Assembly: GCF_000686805.1 (NCBI RefSeq)
Contig: NZ_KK366018.1
Span: 99,759-163,758 of the forward strand
DNA: 64,000 bases
Reading direction: 5' to 3'
From: Bacillus sp. UNC41MFS5
GTDB lineage: Bacteria > Bacillota > Bacilli > Bacillales_B > DSM-18226
Within the stretch, counting starts at the first letter, position 1. Each line of letters starts with the position of its first letter. This document shows positions 16,841 to 26,688 of the stretch, piece after piece. The notes under the pieces were generated by a model. The model had not been told where the DNA came from and searched no databases. It saw nothing but the letters and a program-made list of their open reading frames with translations. The position numbers and the translations under genes were made by a program.

Positions 16841-16930
16841 CAACAAATTCCTTTTCCTAAGTTTTATGGAATAATAGGTGATATTTATGATTGCTGTGAC
16901 CAACATAATTAACTAGCGGGGGTATTTAGA

Positions 16931-19315
16931 ATGGATAAACAAAAACTCGTATTGATAGGGAATGGAATGGCGGGTGTACGATGTATTGAGGAAATTTCAC
17001 GAGAAGCATCCGACCTTTTTGAGATTACAATTTTCGGAACGGAACCACACCTTAACTATAATCGAATCCAATTATCATCTGTTTTGCAGGGGAGTACCAC
17101 GTTTGACGAAATTACAATCAATGATAGGAATTGGTATGACGAACAGAATATTGAACTCTTTACAGGAGAAACCGTCATAAAAATCGATCCGGAAAAACAA
17201 GTGTTGCTAACCGATAAAGGTCGAGAGCATTCCTATGATCGACTTATTATCGCAACAGGGTCAGCGCCATTTCTACTCCCTGTACCTGGTTCAGCTAAAG
17301 AAGGAGTAATTACGTTTCGGACAATAGAAGATTGTCAGAAAATGATGGAAACAGCGAACCATTATCAAAAAGCAGTAGTCATCGGAGGGGGAGTCCTAGG
17401 ATTAGAGGCTGCCAAAGGTCTTCTTAATCTTGGTATGGAAGTAACAGTGGTTCATAATGGCCGCTATTTAATGGAAAGACAATTGGATGAAACGGCTGCG
17501 AAACTGTTGCAAACAGAATTAGAAAGGCAAGGCTTACGTTTCCTTTTTGAAAAAGATACAAAGGAGATTCGCGGAAACAAACGAGTGGAAAGAGTTTCCT
17601 TTAAAGATGGTACCGAAGCGGCGGCTGATTTGGTTGTGATGGCTGCAGGGGTGAGACCCAATATCCAGTTAGCAATGGAAAGTGGAATAGCGACGAACCG
17701 AGCCATCCTCGTCAATGATTTTATGGAAACAAATATTCCTAATATTTATGCTGTCGGTGAGTGTGTGGAACACCGGGGGATGGTTTATGGGTTGGTTAAG
17801 CCTCTTTATGACCAAGGGAAGGTGTTGGCAAAACGGATTTGCGGACTTGAAGGAAGAGGGTACGAAGGAACTATCCTTTCGACACAATTAAAAATATCGG
17901 GAGTGGATGTGTTTTCGGTTGGACAGTTTTCATGTGATGAAAGATTGAAGTCACTTAAGATTTACGATGAGGTAGATGGTGTTTATAAGAAAATAGTTTT
18001 TGATGAATCTAAGATGGTTGGCGCCGTTTTATTTGGAGATACAAGCGATCGTACAAGATTACTAGACATGATTTTGAAAAAACAAGATGTGTCTGACCTG
18101 GAGAAAGTTACTCTTTTTCAAGGATTAAATGGGGATGGGAATTCGGTCGCTTCCATGGCCCCTAGTGAAATGATTTGCAATTGCAACGGAGTCGCTAAAG
18201 GGGCCATTATTGAAGCGGTTCAAAAAAACGGATTAACGACTGTCGACGAAGTGAAGAAATGTACCAAGGCTTCAGGGGCTTGCGGGGGCTGTAAACCATT
18301 AGTAGCTGATTTACTCAACTACATTCATAGTGGTGAATTTGATGAGGTCATTGAACAAAAATCAATGTGCACCTGTACAGCACTTACAGAGGATGAAGTG
18401 GTTTACGAGATGCAATGGCAAGGTTTGACTACGATACAAGAAGTGATGGAAGTCCTTGCATGGGGGAATAAGGAAGGATGTGCCGCCTGCAGGCCAGCCT
18501 TAGCCTATTATTTAGGCATGATCTATCCGGAATATGAGAGGCAGCAAGAAAACCTATATATTTCCGAACGAATGATCGCCATCATTCAGAAGGACGGAAC
18601 ATACACCGTCATCCCTCAGATGTACGGCGGAAAAACAACAGCAGGACAATTAGGGAAGATTGCCGCGGTTGCTGAGAAGTACGGCATTACAAATCTGGCT
18701 GTCACAAGTGAACAAAGAATCCATTTGATGGGAGTGAAGAAAAAAGATTTGTCTGCTTTATTGACAGATTTAGACATGGAGGTAAGTTCCACTTATGGAA
18801 ATATGGTTCAAAATGTAAAAACGAGTATTGGAGAACATATTTGCCGTTGTGACAAACATTCAGCGATGGAACTGGCTGTCACCCTCGAAAAAAGTTTGGA
18901 ATTTCTCACAACTCCGTATCGTGTAACCATGGGCGTATCTGCTTGTATGCATAACGGCGCAGGTTCAACGACCAAGGATATCGGTGTGATTGGAACGGGG
19001 CTCGGCTGGGAAATTTACGTCGGTGGCAGCAGCGGGCGAAATGTACGTGAAGGAAAGTTATTGTGCCTGGAAACGAAGAATCAGGTTGTAATAGAAATCA
19101 TTTGTGCTTTTATTCAATATTACCGTGAGACAGCAAATTTCCTCGAACGTACGTGGCAATGGATCGAAAGAGTCGGTTTAGTGCATGTGAGAGAAGTAAT
19201 TTTTGATCTTGAACTTCGTCAGCAATTATTGCTTCGCTTAGAGAAGGATACTATGTTCCGCAAAAAGTTCAGCGGAAAACAAGTGCCTGGAATGGAAATC
19301 AACAGCCAAAAATAG
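16931..19315 (+). CDS. nasB: Assimilatory nitrate reductase electron-transfer subunit NasB
   Basis: This protein has 794 residues and resembles NirB over its whole length. FAD and NAD(H) motifs are IGNGMAGVRCIEEI (about 8-21) and VIGGGVLGLEAAKGL (about 150). Two BFD-like [2Fe-2S] domains follow (CNCNGV with CGGCKP, and CTCTALTEDE with GCAACRP). The C-terminal region corresponds to the sirohaem domain of NirB, but two of its four cysteine ligands are gone: TSIGEHIC instead of T-C-x5-C, and ACMHNG instead of ACPRSC. This fits NasB, which passes electrons from NADH to NasC and does not reduce nitrite. It is first in nasBCDEF and 6 bp before nasC. Confidence 0.9.
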   Translation: MDKQKLVLIGNGMAGVRCIEEISREASDLFEITIFGTEPHLNYNRIQLSSVLQGSTTFDEITINDRNWYDEQNIELFTGETVIKIDPEKQVLLTDKGREHSYDRLIIATGSAPFLLPVPGSAKEGVITFRTIEDCQKMMETANHYQKAVVIGGGVLGLEAAKGLLNLGMEVTVVHNGRYLMERQLDETAAKLLQTELERQGLRFLFEKDTKEIRGNKRVERVSFKDGTEAAADLVVMAAGVRPNIQLAMESGIATNRAILVNDFMETNIPNIYAVGECVEHRGMVYGLVKPLYDQGKVLAKRICGLEGRGYEGTILSTQLKISGVDVFSVGQFSCDERLKSLKIYDEVDGVYKKIVFDESKMVGAVLFGDTSDRTRLLDMILKKQDVSDLEKVTLFQGLNGDGNSVASMAPSEMICNCNGVAKGAIIEAVQKNGLTTVDEVKKCTKASGACGGCKPLVADLLNYIHSGEFDEVIEQKSMCTCTALTEDEVVYEMQWQGLTTIQEVMEVLAWGNKEGCAACRPALAYYLGMIYPEYERQQENLYISERMIAIIQKDGTYTVIPQMYGGKTTAGQLGKIAAVAEKYGITNLAVTSEQRIHLMGVKKKDLSALLTDLDMEVSSTYGNMVQNVKTSIGEHICRCDKHSAMELAVTLEKSLEFLTTPYRVTMGVSACMHNGAGSTTKDIGVIGTGLGWEIYVGGSSGRNVREGKLLCLETKNQVVIEIICAFIQYYRETANFLERTWQWIERVGLVHVREVIFDLELRQQLLLRLEKDTMFRKKFSGKQVPGMEINSQK

Positions 19316-19330
19316 AAAAGGGTGATTAGC

Positions 19331-21478
19331 TTGACAGAAGCGCTATTAAAGTATTTTCGTACAAAGGAACAAGAAGTGAAATCAGAAAAAAGATACGACT
19401 CTCAATGTCCATACTGCAGTATGCAATGTAAAATGCAATTGATCGAACAATCGATTGTGTCTAGAAAAAAATATATTACCATCGGAAAAGACAATCCAAC
19501 ATCGGAAGGGCGCTTATGTGTAAAGGGTATGAACGCCCATCAACACGCTTTCCATAAAGAGCGTTTAAAATATCCATTGGTAAAAATCAATGGAGAATTT
19601 GTCCGTGTGTCATGGGAGGAAGCTTTAAATCACATTAAAGAAAACTTTATGAAGATTCAGGAAGAATCTGGTCAAAACGCCTTAGCGGTGTACGGTAGTG
19701 CGTCGATCACAAATGAAGAGGCCTACCTATTAGGGAAATTTGCCCGCGTGGCGTTAAAAACAAAATACATTGATTATAATGGCCGACTTTGTATGTCTGC
19801 GGCTGCTTCGGCTGCGAACCAAACCTTTGGGTTAGACAGAGGATTCACGAATAGCTTGGCAGAAATTCCAGCCACCCGTTGTATCATTTTAGCGGGAACG
19901 AATATCGCTGAATGTCAGCCGACAATTATGCCCTATTTTGAAAGAGCAAAAGAAAATGGCTCCTATATCATCGCTATTGATCCGCGTGAAACAGCCACAA
20001 CGAAAATTGCAGACTTGCATTTAAAACCTAAACCAGGTACGGATGCCGTATTAGCAAATGGGCTATTGAAAGTGATGATTGAAGAAAATTATGTGGATGA
20101 AAAGTTTATTCAGGAACGTGCGAACGGATTTGAAGAGGTTAGTGATTATGTATTATCCCTCAGTTTAGAAGAAGTTGAAGAAATCACCGGGGTGCCAATC
20201 CAGCTTATTCGCAAAGCAGCCGTTCGGTTTGGTAAAGAAGAAACCGGAATGATTTTTACAGCGAGAGGTGTCGAACAGCACACGAATGGGTCAATGACTG
20301 TTCGCAATTTCCTAAATATTCTGGTTTCCACAGGGAAAATCGGCAAGCCGAATTGTGGTTATGGTGCAATTACGGGACAGGGAAATGGACAGGGGGCAAG
20401 AGAACATGGTCAAAAAGCCGACCAACTCCCTGGATATCGGTCGATTGAGAATGATGAGCATCGAAATTATGTTGCCGGCATTTGGGGGATTGATCCAGTT
20501 GATTTACCACGTAAAGGTGTGTCGGCTTATGAAATGATGGAGAAAATCCACGAAGGGGAAATCAAAGGTTTGTTTCTCATGTGTTCTAACCCGATTGTCT
20601 CCAATCCCAATGCCCACTTCGTCAAGGAGGCTATGAAAAAATTATCATTCTTTGTAGCTGTTGATCTGTTCATTTCAGAAACTGCTAGATTAGCAGATGT
20701 AATACTCCCAGCCTCATCCTATCTAGAAGATGAAGGGACGATGACAAATGTAGAAGGGCGGGTAACGTTACGGGAAGCAAGCTTCCCTTGTCCGGGAGAA
20801 GCGAAACATGATTGGCAAATCATCTGTGAACTTGCCCGTGTGCTTGGAAAAGAAAAGTATTTTTCCTTTTCATCTGCTGAAGAGATTTTTACTGAATTAA
20901 GGATGGCAAGCCGCGGGGGGATTGCCGATTATTTTGGAATAACATATGAGCGTCTAAGAAAAGAGGGCGGAATATTATGGCCATGCCCGGAAACAGACCA
21001 CAGCGGGACGAAACGACTGTTTGAAACCTCTTTTGCCCACGCCGATGGAAAGGCGGCGATGGTGGTTGTTCCGAACATTCCTGAGATTCCGAAAGAACAA
21101 TTATGTGAAGAATTTCCGCTCTATTTAACAACAGGAAGAGTCATGTCACATTACCTAACAGGTGTCCAAACCAGAAAAAGTCCAGCACTAGCGGCAAGAA
21201 ACATAGAACCATTTATGGAAATCCACCCGGTATCCGCAGCAAAATTTCAGATCCAAGATCAAACATTGGTGAAAATTGAATCACGGAGGGGAAGTGTTGT
21301 GGTTAGAAGTAAATGGTCGGAAACAATCCGTCAGGATACTATTTTTGTCCCTTTTCACTGGGCAGACTCACAAAATATCAATCTCCTCGTTTCAAAAGAA
21401 TTGGACCCTGCCTGCAAAATGCCTGGATTTAAAGTCAGTGCGGTAAAGGTGAGCCCAGTTACTGATTTCTTAAATTAA
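19331..21478 (+). CDS. nasC: Assimilatory nitrate reductase catalytic subunit NasC
   Basis: This is a molybdopterin-guanine-dinucleotide oxidoreductase of 715 residues from TTG 19331; GTG 19322 in the same frame is the alternative. The start matches the MTE-LL-YFR beginning of known NasC. The N-terminal [4Fe-4S] site reads CPYCSMQCKM then RLCVKG (C-x2-C-x3-C-x-n-C). Later motifs are YGSASITNEEAYL, GRLCMSAA (the cofactor-facing region), TNIAECQPTIMP, GYGAITGQGNGQGAREHG and the C-terminal LYLTTGRVMSHYLTGVQTR of the molybdopterin-binding domain. It reduces nitrate to nitrite in the cytoplasm with electrons from NasB. Confidence 0.93.
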   Translation: MTEALLKYFRTKEQEVKSEKRYDSQCPYCSMQCKMQLIEQSIVSRKKYITIGKDNPTSEGRLCVKGMNAHQHAFHKERLKYPLVKINGEFVRVSWEEALNHIKENFMKIQEESGQNALAVYGSASITNEEAYLLGKFARVALKTKYIDYNGRLCMSAAASAANQTFGLDRGFTNSLAEIPATRCIILAGTNIAECQPTIMPYFERAKENGSYIIAIDPRETATTKIADLHLKPKPGTDAVLANGLLKVMIEENYVDEKFIQERANGFEEVSDYVLSLSLEEVEEITGVPIQLIRKAAVRFGKEETGMIFTARGVEQHTNGSMTVRNFLNILVSTGKIGKPNCGYGAITGQGNGQGAREHGQKADQLPGYRSIENDEHRNYVAGIWGIDPVDLPRKGVSAYEMMEKIHEGEIKGLFLMCSNPIVSNPNAHFVKEAMKKLSFFVAVDLFISETARLADVILPASSYLEDEGTMTNVEGRVTLREASFPCPGEAKHDWQIICELARVLGKEKYFSFSSAEEIFTELRMASRGGIADYFGITYERLRKEGGILWPCPETDHSGTKRLFETSFAHADGKAAMVVVPNIPEIPKEQLCEEFPLYLTTGRVMSHYLTGVQTRKSPALAARNIEPFMEIHPVSAAKFQIQDQTLVKIESRRGSVVVRSKWSETIRQDTIFVPFHWADSQNINLLVSKELDPACKMPGFKVSAVKVSPVTDFLN

Positions 21479-21487
21479 AAAGTTTTA

Positions 21488-21539
21488 TGTTAGAAGACCT
21501 TACACATTAAGTTAGTTTTAAAAAAGTCTGTGATATAGT
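21488..21539 (+). promoter_or_regulatory. nasD promoter with TnrA/GlnR-type box 3
   Basis: TGTTAGAAGACCTTACA (21488-21504) fits TGTNA-N7-TNACA. An extended -10, TGATATAGT, lies at 21531-21539. The box centre is about 50 nt before the likely start site, the TnrA activation distance. nasDEF can therefore be transcribed apart from nasBC. Confidence 0.72.
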
Positions 21540-21571
21540 TTAGGAAACTTACAAGCGGGAGGAAAGCTGAC

Positions 21572-23986
21572 ATGGATAAGAAAAAGTTAGTTCTTGTTGG
21601 AAATGGCATGGCTGGAGTTAAAACAATTGAGGAGATTATAAAACTATCAAAGGAATCATTCGAGATTACCATATTCGGAAGCGAACCGCATCCGAATTAC
21701 AATAGAATCCTACTTTCAAAAGTATTACAAGGGGATACAAATGTAAAAGACATAACGCTTAATGACTGGGATTGGTATAGAGACAACAACATTCAATTAT
21801 TTACAAGTGAAACAGTGATCAAGGTCGATTCAAAGCGGAAAGTCGTTATCACTGACTTAGGGAGAATGGAACCGTATGATGAATTGATTATCGCGTCGGG
21901 ATCTCTTCCATTTATTCTTCCGATTCCAGGAGCTGAAAAGAAAGGAGTAACAGCTTTTCGCGATATAAAGGACACAGAGGTCATGCTTGAAACTTCGAAA
22001 AAGTATAAAAAGGCAGCCGTGATTGGCGGTGGTTTGCTCGGACTCGAAGCGGCACGAGGTCTTTTAAACCTAGGAATGGATGTTTCGGTCATTCATCTTG
22101 CCCCATATTTGATGGAGCGCCAATTAGATCCTCAAGCAGGGAAGTTGCTGCAAAGAGAATTAGAAAAACAGGGAATGAAATTTTTATTAGAAAAACAAAC
22201 GCAAGAAATATTTGGGGATGATCGCGTAGAAGGTCTAAGGTTTAACGATGGAACGTTGCTTGAAGCAGACTTAGTTGTCATGGCTGTTGGCATCAAGCCA
22301 AATACCGAATTAGCCAAGGTAAGCGGGGTAGCTGTCAATCGTGGAATTGTCGTCAATGACTATATGCAAACGAGTATTCCTGATGTTTATTCTGTAGGGG
22401 AATGTGCAGAGCACAATGGAACCGTATATGGTCTAGTCGCCCCTTTATACGAACAAGGAAGAGTATTAGCGAAACATATTTGCGGGTTGGAAACCAAAGG
22501 TTATCATGGGTCTGTTTTATCCACACAGTTGAAGGTCTCTGGGGTAGAAGTGTTTTCAGCTGGTGACTTTATGGAAGGCGACGGAAAGGAAGCCATCAAG
22601 GTCTTTGATGGAAATGACAGCATTTATAAGAAAATTGTGATCCAAGACAATAAAATCGTTGGCGCAGTGCTGTTTGGTGATAGCAGTGATGGAAATCGCC
22701 TCTTTTCAATGATTCAAAAACAAGCAGATGTTTCCTCCACCACTAAGGTGTCACTATTGCAACCACTAAATGAGGAATTTGGCAGCAGTTTAGTTGCCTC
22801 CATGAGTAACGAGGAAATCATTTGTGGATGTAATGGTGTTTCCAAAGGGGCGATTATCGAGGCAATCCAGAGCAAGGGTTGTTCATCCGTTGATGAAATC
22901 AAAGCTTGTACAAGTGCTTCACGGTCTTGCGGCGGATGTAAACCGCTTGTCGCGGAAGTATTACAGCATACACTTGGTTCAGAATTTGACGGCTCTATCC
23001 AGAAAGAAGCGATTTGCAGCTGTACACAACTATCAAGAGATGAAGTGGTTGAAGAAATTAAAATAAAAGGTTTGACCCATATCAAGGAAGTAATGAATGT
23101 ACTTGGTTGGAGTACGGATGAAGGCTGCTCAAAATGCCGCCCAGCTCTGAATTACTACTTGGGGATGGTCCATCCGATTGATTATCAGGATGAAAAAGAG
23201 TCCCGTTTTGTCAATGAACGGATGCATGCAAATATTCAAAAGGATGGAACGTATTCGGTTGTACCACGAATGTACGGCGGTGTAACCAATGCACAAGACT
23301 TACGTCGAATTGCGGACGTGGTAGAAAAATATGATATACCGCTAGTAAAACTAACCGGTGGACAACGAATCGACTTACTTGGGGTAAAAAAGGATGACTT
23401 GCCGAATGTATGGACAGATTTGGATATGCCGTCAGGATTTGCCTATGGGAAATCTTTACGTACGGTTAAAACATGTGTCGGAGAACAGTTCTGCCGATTT
23501 GGAACTCAAGATTCCATGGGACTTGGAATCGACCTCGAAAAGAAGTTTGAGGGACTACAAACACCACATAAGGTGAAAATGGCCGTTTCCGCTTGTCCGA
23601 GAAGCTGTGCAGAGTCAGGGTTTAAAGATATTGGTTTTATTGGAATTGACGGCGGCTGGGAGCTATATGTCGGTGGAAATGGCGGTACACATGTACGCGG
23701 GGGAGACCTATTATACAAAGTAAAAACATCAGAAGAAGCGATGGAGATCACTGGTGCGTACCTTCAATATTATCGTGAAACAGCCAATTACTTAGAACGT
23801 ACTTCTGCTTGGATTGAGCGTGTTGGATTAGCACATGTACGATCCGTTCTAGATGATAAGACAAAACGTCAAGAATTAAATAAACGGATGGATGATGCAT
23901 TATCGGTGATAAAAGATCCATGGAAAGCAATTACAGAAGATGAAAAAGTAAGAAAAGAATTGTTTGAGAGTGTAGTAATGTCTTAA
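21572..23986 (+). CDS. nasD: NADH-dependent assimilatory nitrite reductase large subunit NasD (NirB)
   Basis: This protein has 804 residues. It has FAD and NAD motifs [14 protein letters not shown] and [15 protein letters not shown], two BFD-like [2Fe-2S] domains ([35 protein letters not shown]) and a complete sirohaem/[4Fe-4S] site: CVGEQFC (C-x5-C) and CPRSC (C-x3-C). It reduces nitrite to ammonium with six electrons from NADH and works with the Rieske-type subunit NasE. It is about 55% alike to nasB by eye but keeps all four ligands, which separates the two roles. GGGAGGAAAG precedes the ATG. It has its own promoter region upstream. Confidence 0.94.
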   Translation: MDKKKLVLVGNGMAGVKTIEEIIKLSKESFEITIFGSEPHPNYNRILLSKVLQGDTNVKDITLNDWDWYRDNNIQLFTSETVIKVDSKRKVVITDLGRMEPYDELIIASGSLPFILPIPGAEKKGVTAFRDIKDTEVMLETSKKYKKAAVIGGGLLGLEAARGLLNLGMDVSVIHLAPYLMERQLDPQAGKLLQRELEKQGMKFLLEKQTQEIFGDDRVEGLRFNDGTLLEADLVVMAVGIKPNTELAKVSGVAVNRGIVVNDYMQTSIPDVYSVGECAEHNGTVYGLVAPLYEQGRVLAKHICGLETKGYHGSVLSTQLKVSGVEVFSAGDFMEGDGKEAIKVFDGNDSIYKKIVIQDNKIVGAVLFGDSSDGNRLFSMIQKQADVSSTTKVSLLQPLNEEFGSSLVASMSNEEIICGCNGVSKGAIIEAIQSKGCSSVDEIKACTSASRSCGGCKPLVAEVLQHTLGSEFDGSIQKEAICSCTQLSRDEVVEEIKIKGLTHIKEVMNVLGWSTDEGCSKCRPALNYYLGMVHPIDYQDEKESRFVNERMHANIQKDGTYSVVPRMYGGVTNAQDLRRIADVVEKYDIPLVKLTGGQRIDLLGVKKDDLPNVWTDLDMPSGFAYGKSLRTVKTCVGEQFCRFGTQDSMGLGIDLEKKFEGLQTPHKVKMAVSACPRSCAESGFKDIGFIGIDGGWELYVGGNGGTHVRGGDLLYKVKTSEEAMEITGAYLQYYRETANYLERTSAWIERVGLAHVRSVLDDKTKRQELNKRMDDALSVIKDPWKAITEDEKVRKELFESVVMS

Positions 23987-24015
23987 AACTTACACCTAAA
24001 GGAGGAAATCGTCCA

Positions 24016-24339
24016 ATGATAAAGAAAAACGTAGAAGTAGTTTCGATCGGTTCTGTCAGGGATCTACCAGAAAGATTAGGTAAAACCGTTTTTGTCGGGG
24101 ATAAGGAAGTAGCAGTATTCAAATTATTAAACGGGACCATTCGTGCGGTTGAAAATCGCTGTCCACATAAAGGCGGGGTTTTAAGCGAAGGGATGGTCAG
24201 CGGCGAATTTGTTTTCTGTCCGATGCATGATTGGAAAATATGTTTAGATAATGGCAAGGTCCAAGAGCCGGATTCTGGCTGTGTGAAAACCTATCAAACG
24301 AAAATAGTTGGGGAAGAAGTGTTTCTCCTCATCGATTAG
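24016..24339 (+). CDS. nasE: Nitrite reductase small subunit NasE (Rieske-like, NirD)
   Basis: This protein has 107 residues. The Rieske [2Fe-2S] ligands are visible as CPHKGG (C-x-H) and, 16 residues later, CPMHDW (C-x2-H). The fold is the short NirD/NasE form with no membrane anchor. AAAGGAGG precedes the ATG. The gene sits 29 bp after nasD and just before nasF. It forms the small subunit of the cytoplasmic nitrite reductase. Confidence 0.93.
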   Translation: MIKKNVEVVSIGSVRDLPERLGKTVFVGDKEVAVFKLLNGTIRAVENRCPHKGGVLSEGMVSGEFVFCPMHDWKICLDNGKVQEPDSGCVKTYQTKIVGEEVFLLID

Positions 24340-24364
24340 TTCACAAAAAGGAGGTCAGGTTCAA

Positions 24365-25141
24365 ATGACCGATAAAAAGGGGAAAGTATATATTGTTGGA
24401 GCCGGTCCTGGCGATCCTGATTTAATCACGATAAAAGCAATGAAATGCCTTGAGCAGGCAGATGTTATTTTATATGATCGGTTAGTCAATCCGGTATTAC
24501 TAAATTACGGTAAGGCTGATACTGAGTTCATTTATTGTGGAAAAGAGCCGGGGAACCATTGTGTTTCCCAAGACTCTATCCATGAGATATTACTCGAAAA
24601 AGCCAGGGCTTGTAAAACGGTCGTTCGTTTAAAAGGAGGCGACCCGTTTATTTTTGGTCGCGGTGGTGAAGAAGCAGAAGTATTAGTTCAAAATGGAATC
24701 GACTTCGAAGTGGTTCCAGGAATCACATCTGGAATTGCTGCTCCAGCTTACGCAGGAATACCTGTCACTCACCGAGAACTGAGCCGATCCTTTGCCATGG
24801 TTACTGGTCATTGTTTGAATGGGCAACCCAATAACATTCGCTGGGATCATCTCGCCCGTGGTGTCGATACCCTGGCCATTTATATGGGAATCAAGCATCT
24901 CCCATATATTTGTAACCAATTGCGATTCCATGGCAAGGATTCGTCTACACCCATTGCTGTCATTGAACAAGGGACAACAGGGAATCAACGATCAGTTGCC
25001 GCTACACTAGAGACGATTGTTGAAGTAGTATCAGAGAATCGAATCACCAATCCAGCGATGATTGTTATCGGGGAAGTGGTAAAACTATCGAATAAATTAT
25101 CGTGGTTTCCTGAAAAGTTTAAAGAAGAGATATTTTTATAA
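24365..25141 (+). CDS. nasF: Uroporphyrinogen-III C-methyltransferase NasF (SUMT)
   Basis: The protein has 258 residues from the ATG at 24365 (GGAGG 10 nt upstream); an ATG inside nasE is unlikely. It has the SUMT family motifs VGAGPGDPDLITIKA at the start, VRLKGGDPFIFGRGGEE (about 83-99), GITSGIAAPAYAGIPVTHR and NPAMIVIGEVV near the end. It methylates uroporphyrinogen III at C2 and C7 with S-adenosylmethionine to give precorrin-2, the sirohaem precursor that NasD needs. It lacks the CysG-type oxidase/ferrochelatase part, so that step must be encoded elsewhere. It is the last gene of the nas operon, followed by a terminator. Confidence 0.94.
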   Translation: MTDKKGKVYIVGAGPGDPDLITIKAMKCLEQADVILYDRLVNPVLLNYGKADTEFIYCGKEPGNHCVSQDSIHEILLEKARACKTVVRLKGGDPFIFGRGGEEAEVLVQNGIDFEVVPGITSGIAAPAYAGIPVTHRELSRSFAMVTGHCLNGQPNNIRWDHLARGVDTLAIYMGIKHLPYICNQLRFHGKDSSTPIAVIEQGTTGNQRSVAATLETIVEVVSENRITNPAMIVIGEVVKLSNKLSWFPEKFKEEIFL

Positions 25142-25150
25142 GGGATTTTG

Positions 25151-25184
25151 GAGTTTATAATGAAGATTATAGACTCTTTTTTTT
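25151..25184 (+). terminator. Rho-independent terminator of the nas operon
   Basis: An 11-bp stem GAGTTTATAAT / ATTATAGACTC (one G-U pair) with a GAAG loop, followed by eight T, 9 bp after nasF. Confidence 0.92.
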
Positions 25185-25368
25185 GCTAATAAGTCTGACA
25201 AACTTGAAAGAGGGCAAAATTCTTGATGGTAATCAATTATTTCCATTGAATTTAGGTAGATTTTTTTTCTGTTTCTCTCCATAATAATATTTATTGATTT
25301 TAATAGAGGAATTAGTAAAATTATGTCGAATTACATAAGTAAATATACCTAAATAAGAGGGCTGAACC

Positions 25369-26610
25369 ATGAATAAATCCGGTCAAATTATATTGGTGCT
25401 GATTTCGATTCTATTTACCAGCTTCCAAAAGATTTTCGATCATCAACCTTTTTTCTCGATTGACTTTTTTCTGTTTACCGTAATTGCCTGGGTGGTGGGA
25501 TGGCAATATGACAAAGCACGTTTTTATGAAAAAAAGGCCCGTGCGAGTGAAGATAGCTATAAGAAGCTAATCGATTCATTACCTGCACCCGTCTATGTTA
25601 CGCGGAATCATAAATTATTATATGTAAATAAAGCAGCTCTTAGCATGATTGGTGCGCGTAAGCTTGAAGATTTGATGGGGAAGTCCATTTTGGATTTTAT
25701 TGCTCCTGAATATAGAAGTCGGTTGCTTGAACGATTTAAACAAATAAAGAAGGAAAAGCAGCCTGTTCACACCATTGATTACAAAGCAAAGCGGTTGGAT
25801 GGATCCACTTTTTTATTTGAGGTATCTTCCTTATTAATCGTTTTTGGTGGTAAAGAAGCCATCTTGTCCATTGGAAAGGATATAACTGAAAAAATCGAAG
25901 AAACAGATCGTCTCATTCAAAAGTCTGAAAAATTAGCACTGTTAGGTCAAATGGCAGCCGGGATTGCCCATGAAATCAGAAATCCTCTTACCTCGATCAA
26001 AGGTTTTATTCAACTGTTAAGAACCAGTACTCAGAAAGAGGAATATTTTGAGATTTTGTTATCGGAACTGGATAGGATTAATGAAATCGTTGGGGAATTT
26101 CTTGTCCTTGCCAAACCGTCAGCAGCCGTCTATACGACACAAGATATTAAAATCCTCCTAAAAGACGTCATCACGTTAATAAACAACCAATCACTATTAA
26201 ATAATATTCAAATCAATGTAGAATTTGATAATGATTTGCCATTGATTAGCTGCGAGGAAAATCAATTAAAGCAAGTGTTTTTAAATTTACTTAAAAACGC
26301 TATGGAAGCTATGCCTAAGGGTGGATCTATCCAAGTGTTCGTAAAAGAAAAAGAAGAGGGAAAAATATCTATTCAGATTATTGATCAAGGTGTCGGTATT
26401 CCACAAGAACGGATATCTACACTGGGAGAGCCATTTTATACAACCAAGGAAAAAGGAACTGGTCTCGGCTTAATGACCTGCTATAAAATTATCGAAAGTC
26501 ATAATGGGGAACTAAACATTTATAGTAAAATAAATGAAGGAACCACAATTGAAATTATTTTACCAACGATTACCCAGCCCTTATTGAAGATGGAAGTAAG
26601 CCATTCTTAG
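25369..26610 (+). CDS. Membrane PAS sensor histidine kinase (sporulation-kinase type)
   Basis: This protein has 413 residues. Two short hydrophobic helices (about 5-22 and 30-46) with almost no external loop are followed by a PAS domain (about 60-185, YKKLIDSLPAPVYVTRNHKL, GKDITE). The H-box reads AGIAHEIRNPLTSIKGFIQL (His about 203), followed by the N-box NLLKNAMEAMP, G1 DQGVGIP, and G2 GTGLGLMTCYKI. No response regulator gene is adjacent, as for the orphan KinA-E kinases that feed Spo0F. A single TGTCGAA heptamer at 25324, matching a Spo0A box, lies upstream but is weak evidence. Sporulation role is inferred from architecture. Confidence 0.87.
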   Translation: MNKSGQIILVLISILFTSFQKIFDHQPFFSIDFFLFTVIAWVVGWQYDKARFYEKKARASEDSYKKLIDSLPAPVYVTRNHKLLYVNKAALSMIGARKLEDLMGKSILDFIAPEYRSRLLERFKQIKKEKQPVHTIDYKAKRLDGSTFLFEVSSLLIVFGGKEAILSIGKDITEKIEETDRLIQKSEKLALLGQMAAGIAHEIRNPLTSIKGFIQLLRTSTQKEEYFEILLSELDRINEIVGEFLVLAKPSAAVYTTQDIKILLKDVITLINNQSLLNNIQINVEFDNDLPLISCEENQLKQVFLNLLKNAMEAMPKGGSIQVFVKEKEEGKISIQIIDQGVGIPQERISTLGEPFYTTKEKGTGLGLMTCYKIIESHNGELNIYSKINEGTTIEIILPTITQPLLKMEVSHS

Positions 26611-26628
26611 TGAATGGCTTATTTTTTT
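26597..26628 (+). terminator. Rho-independent terminator overlapping the kinase stop
   Basis: A 10-bp stem TAAGCCATTC / GAATGGCTTA with a 5-nt loop and seven T. The left arm lies within the last codons of the kinase gene. Confidence 0.92.
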
Positions 26629-26688
26629 CTCGGAAAAAATGATAAAATAGCTTCATAGATATAGATATAAGAGATTAGGAGGTAGAAT

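Noticed and set aside
21572..23986. nasB and nasD as a recent redundant duplication of nirB
   Set aside because: NasB has lost two cluster cysteines and sits before nasC as in the classic nasBCDEF order, so the two have different jobs.
25321..25332. A Spo0A-controlled promoter for the sensor kinase
   Set aside because: Only a single seven-base match is present, which is expected often by chance.
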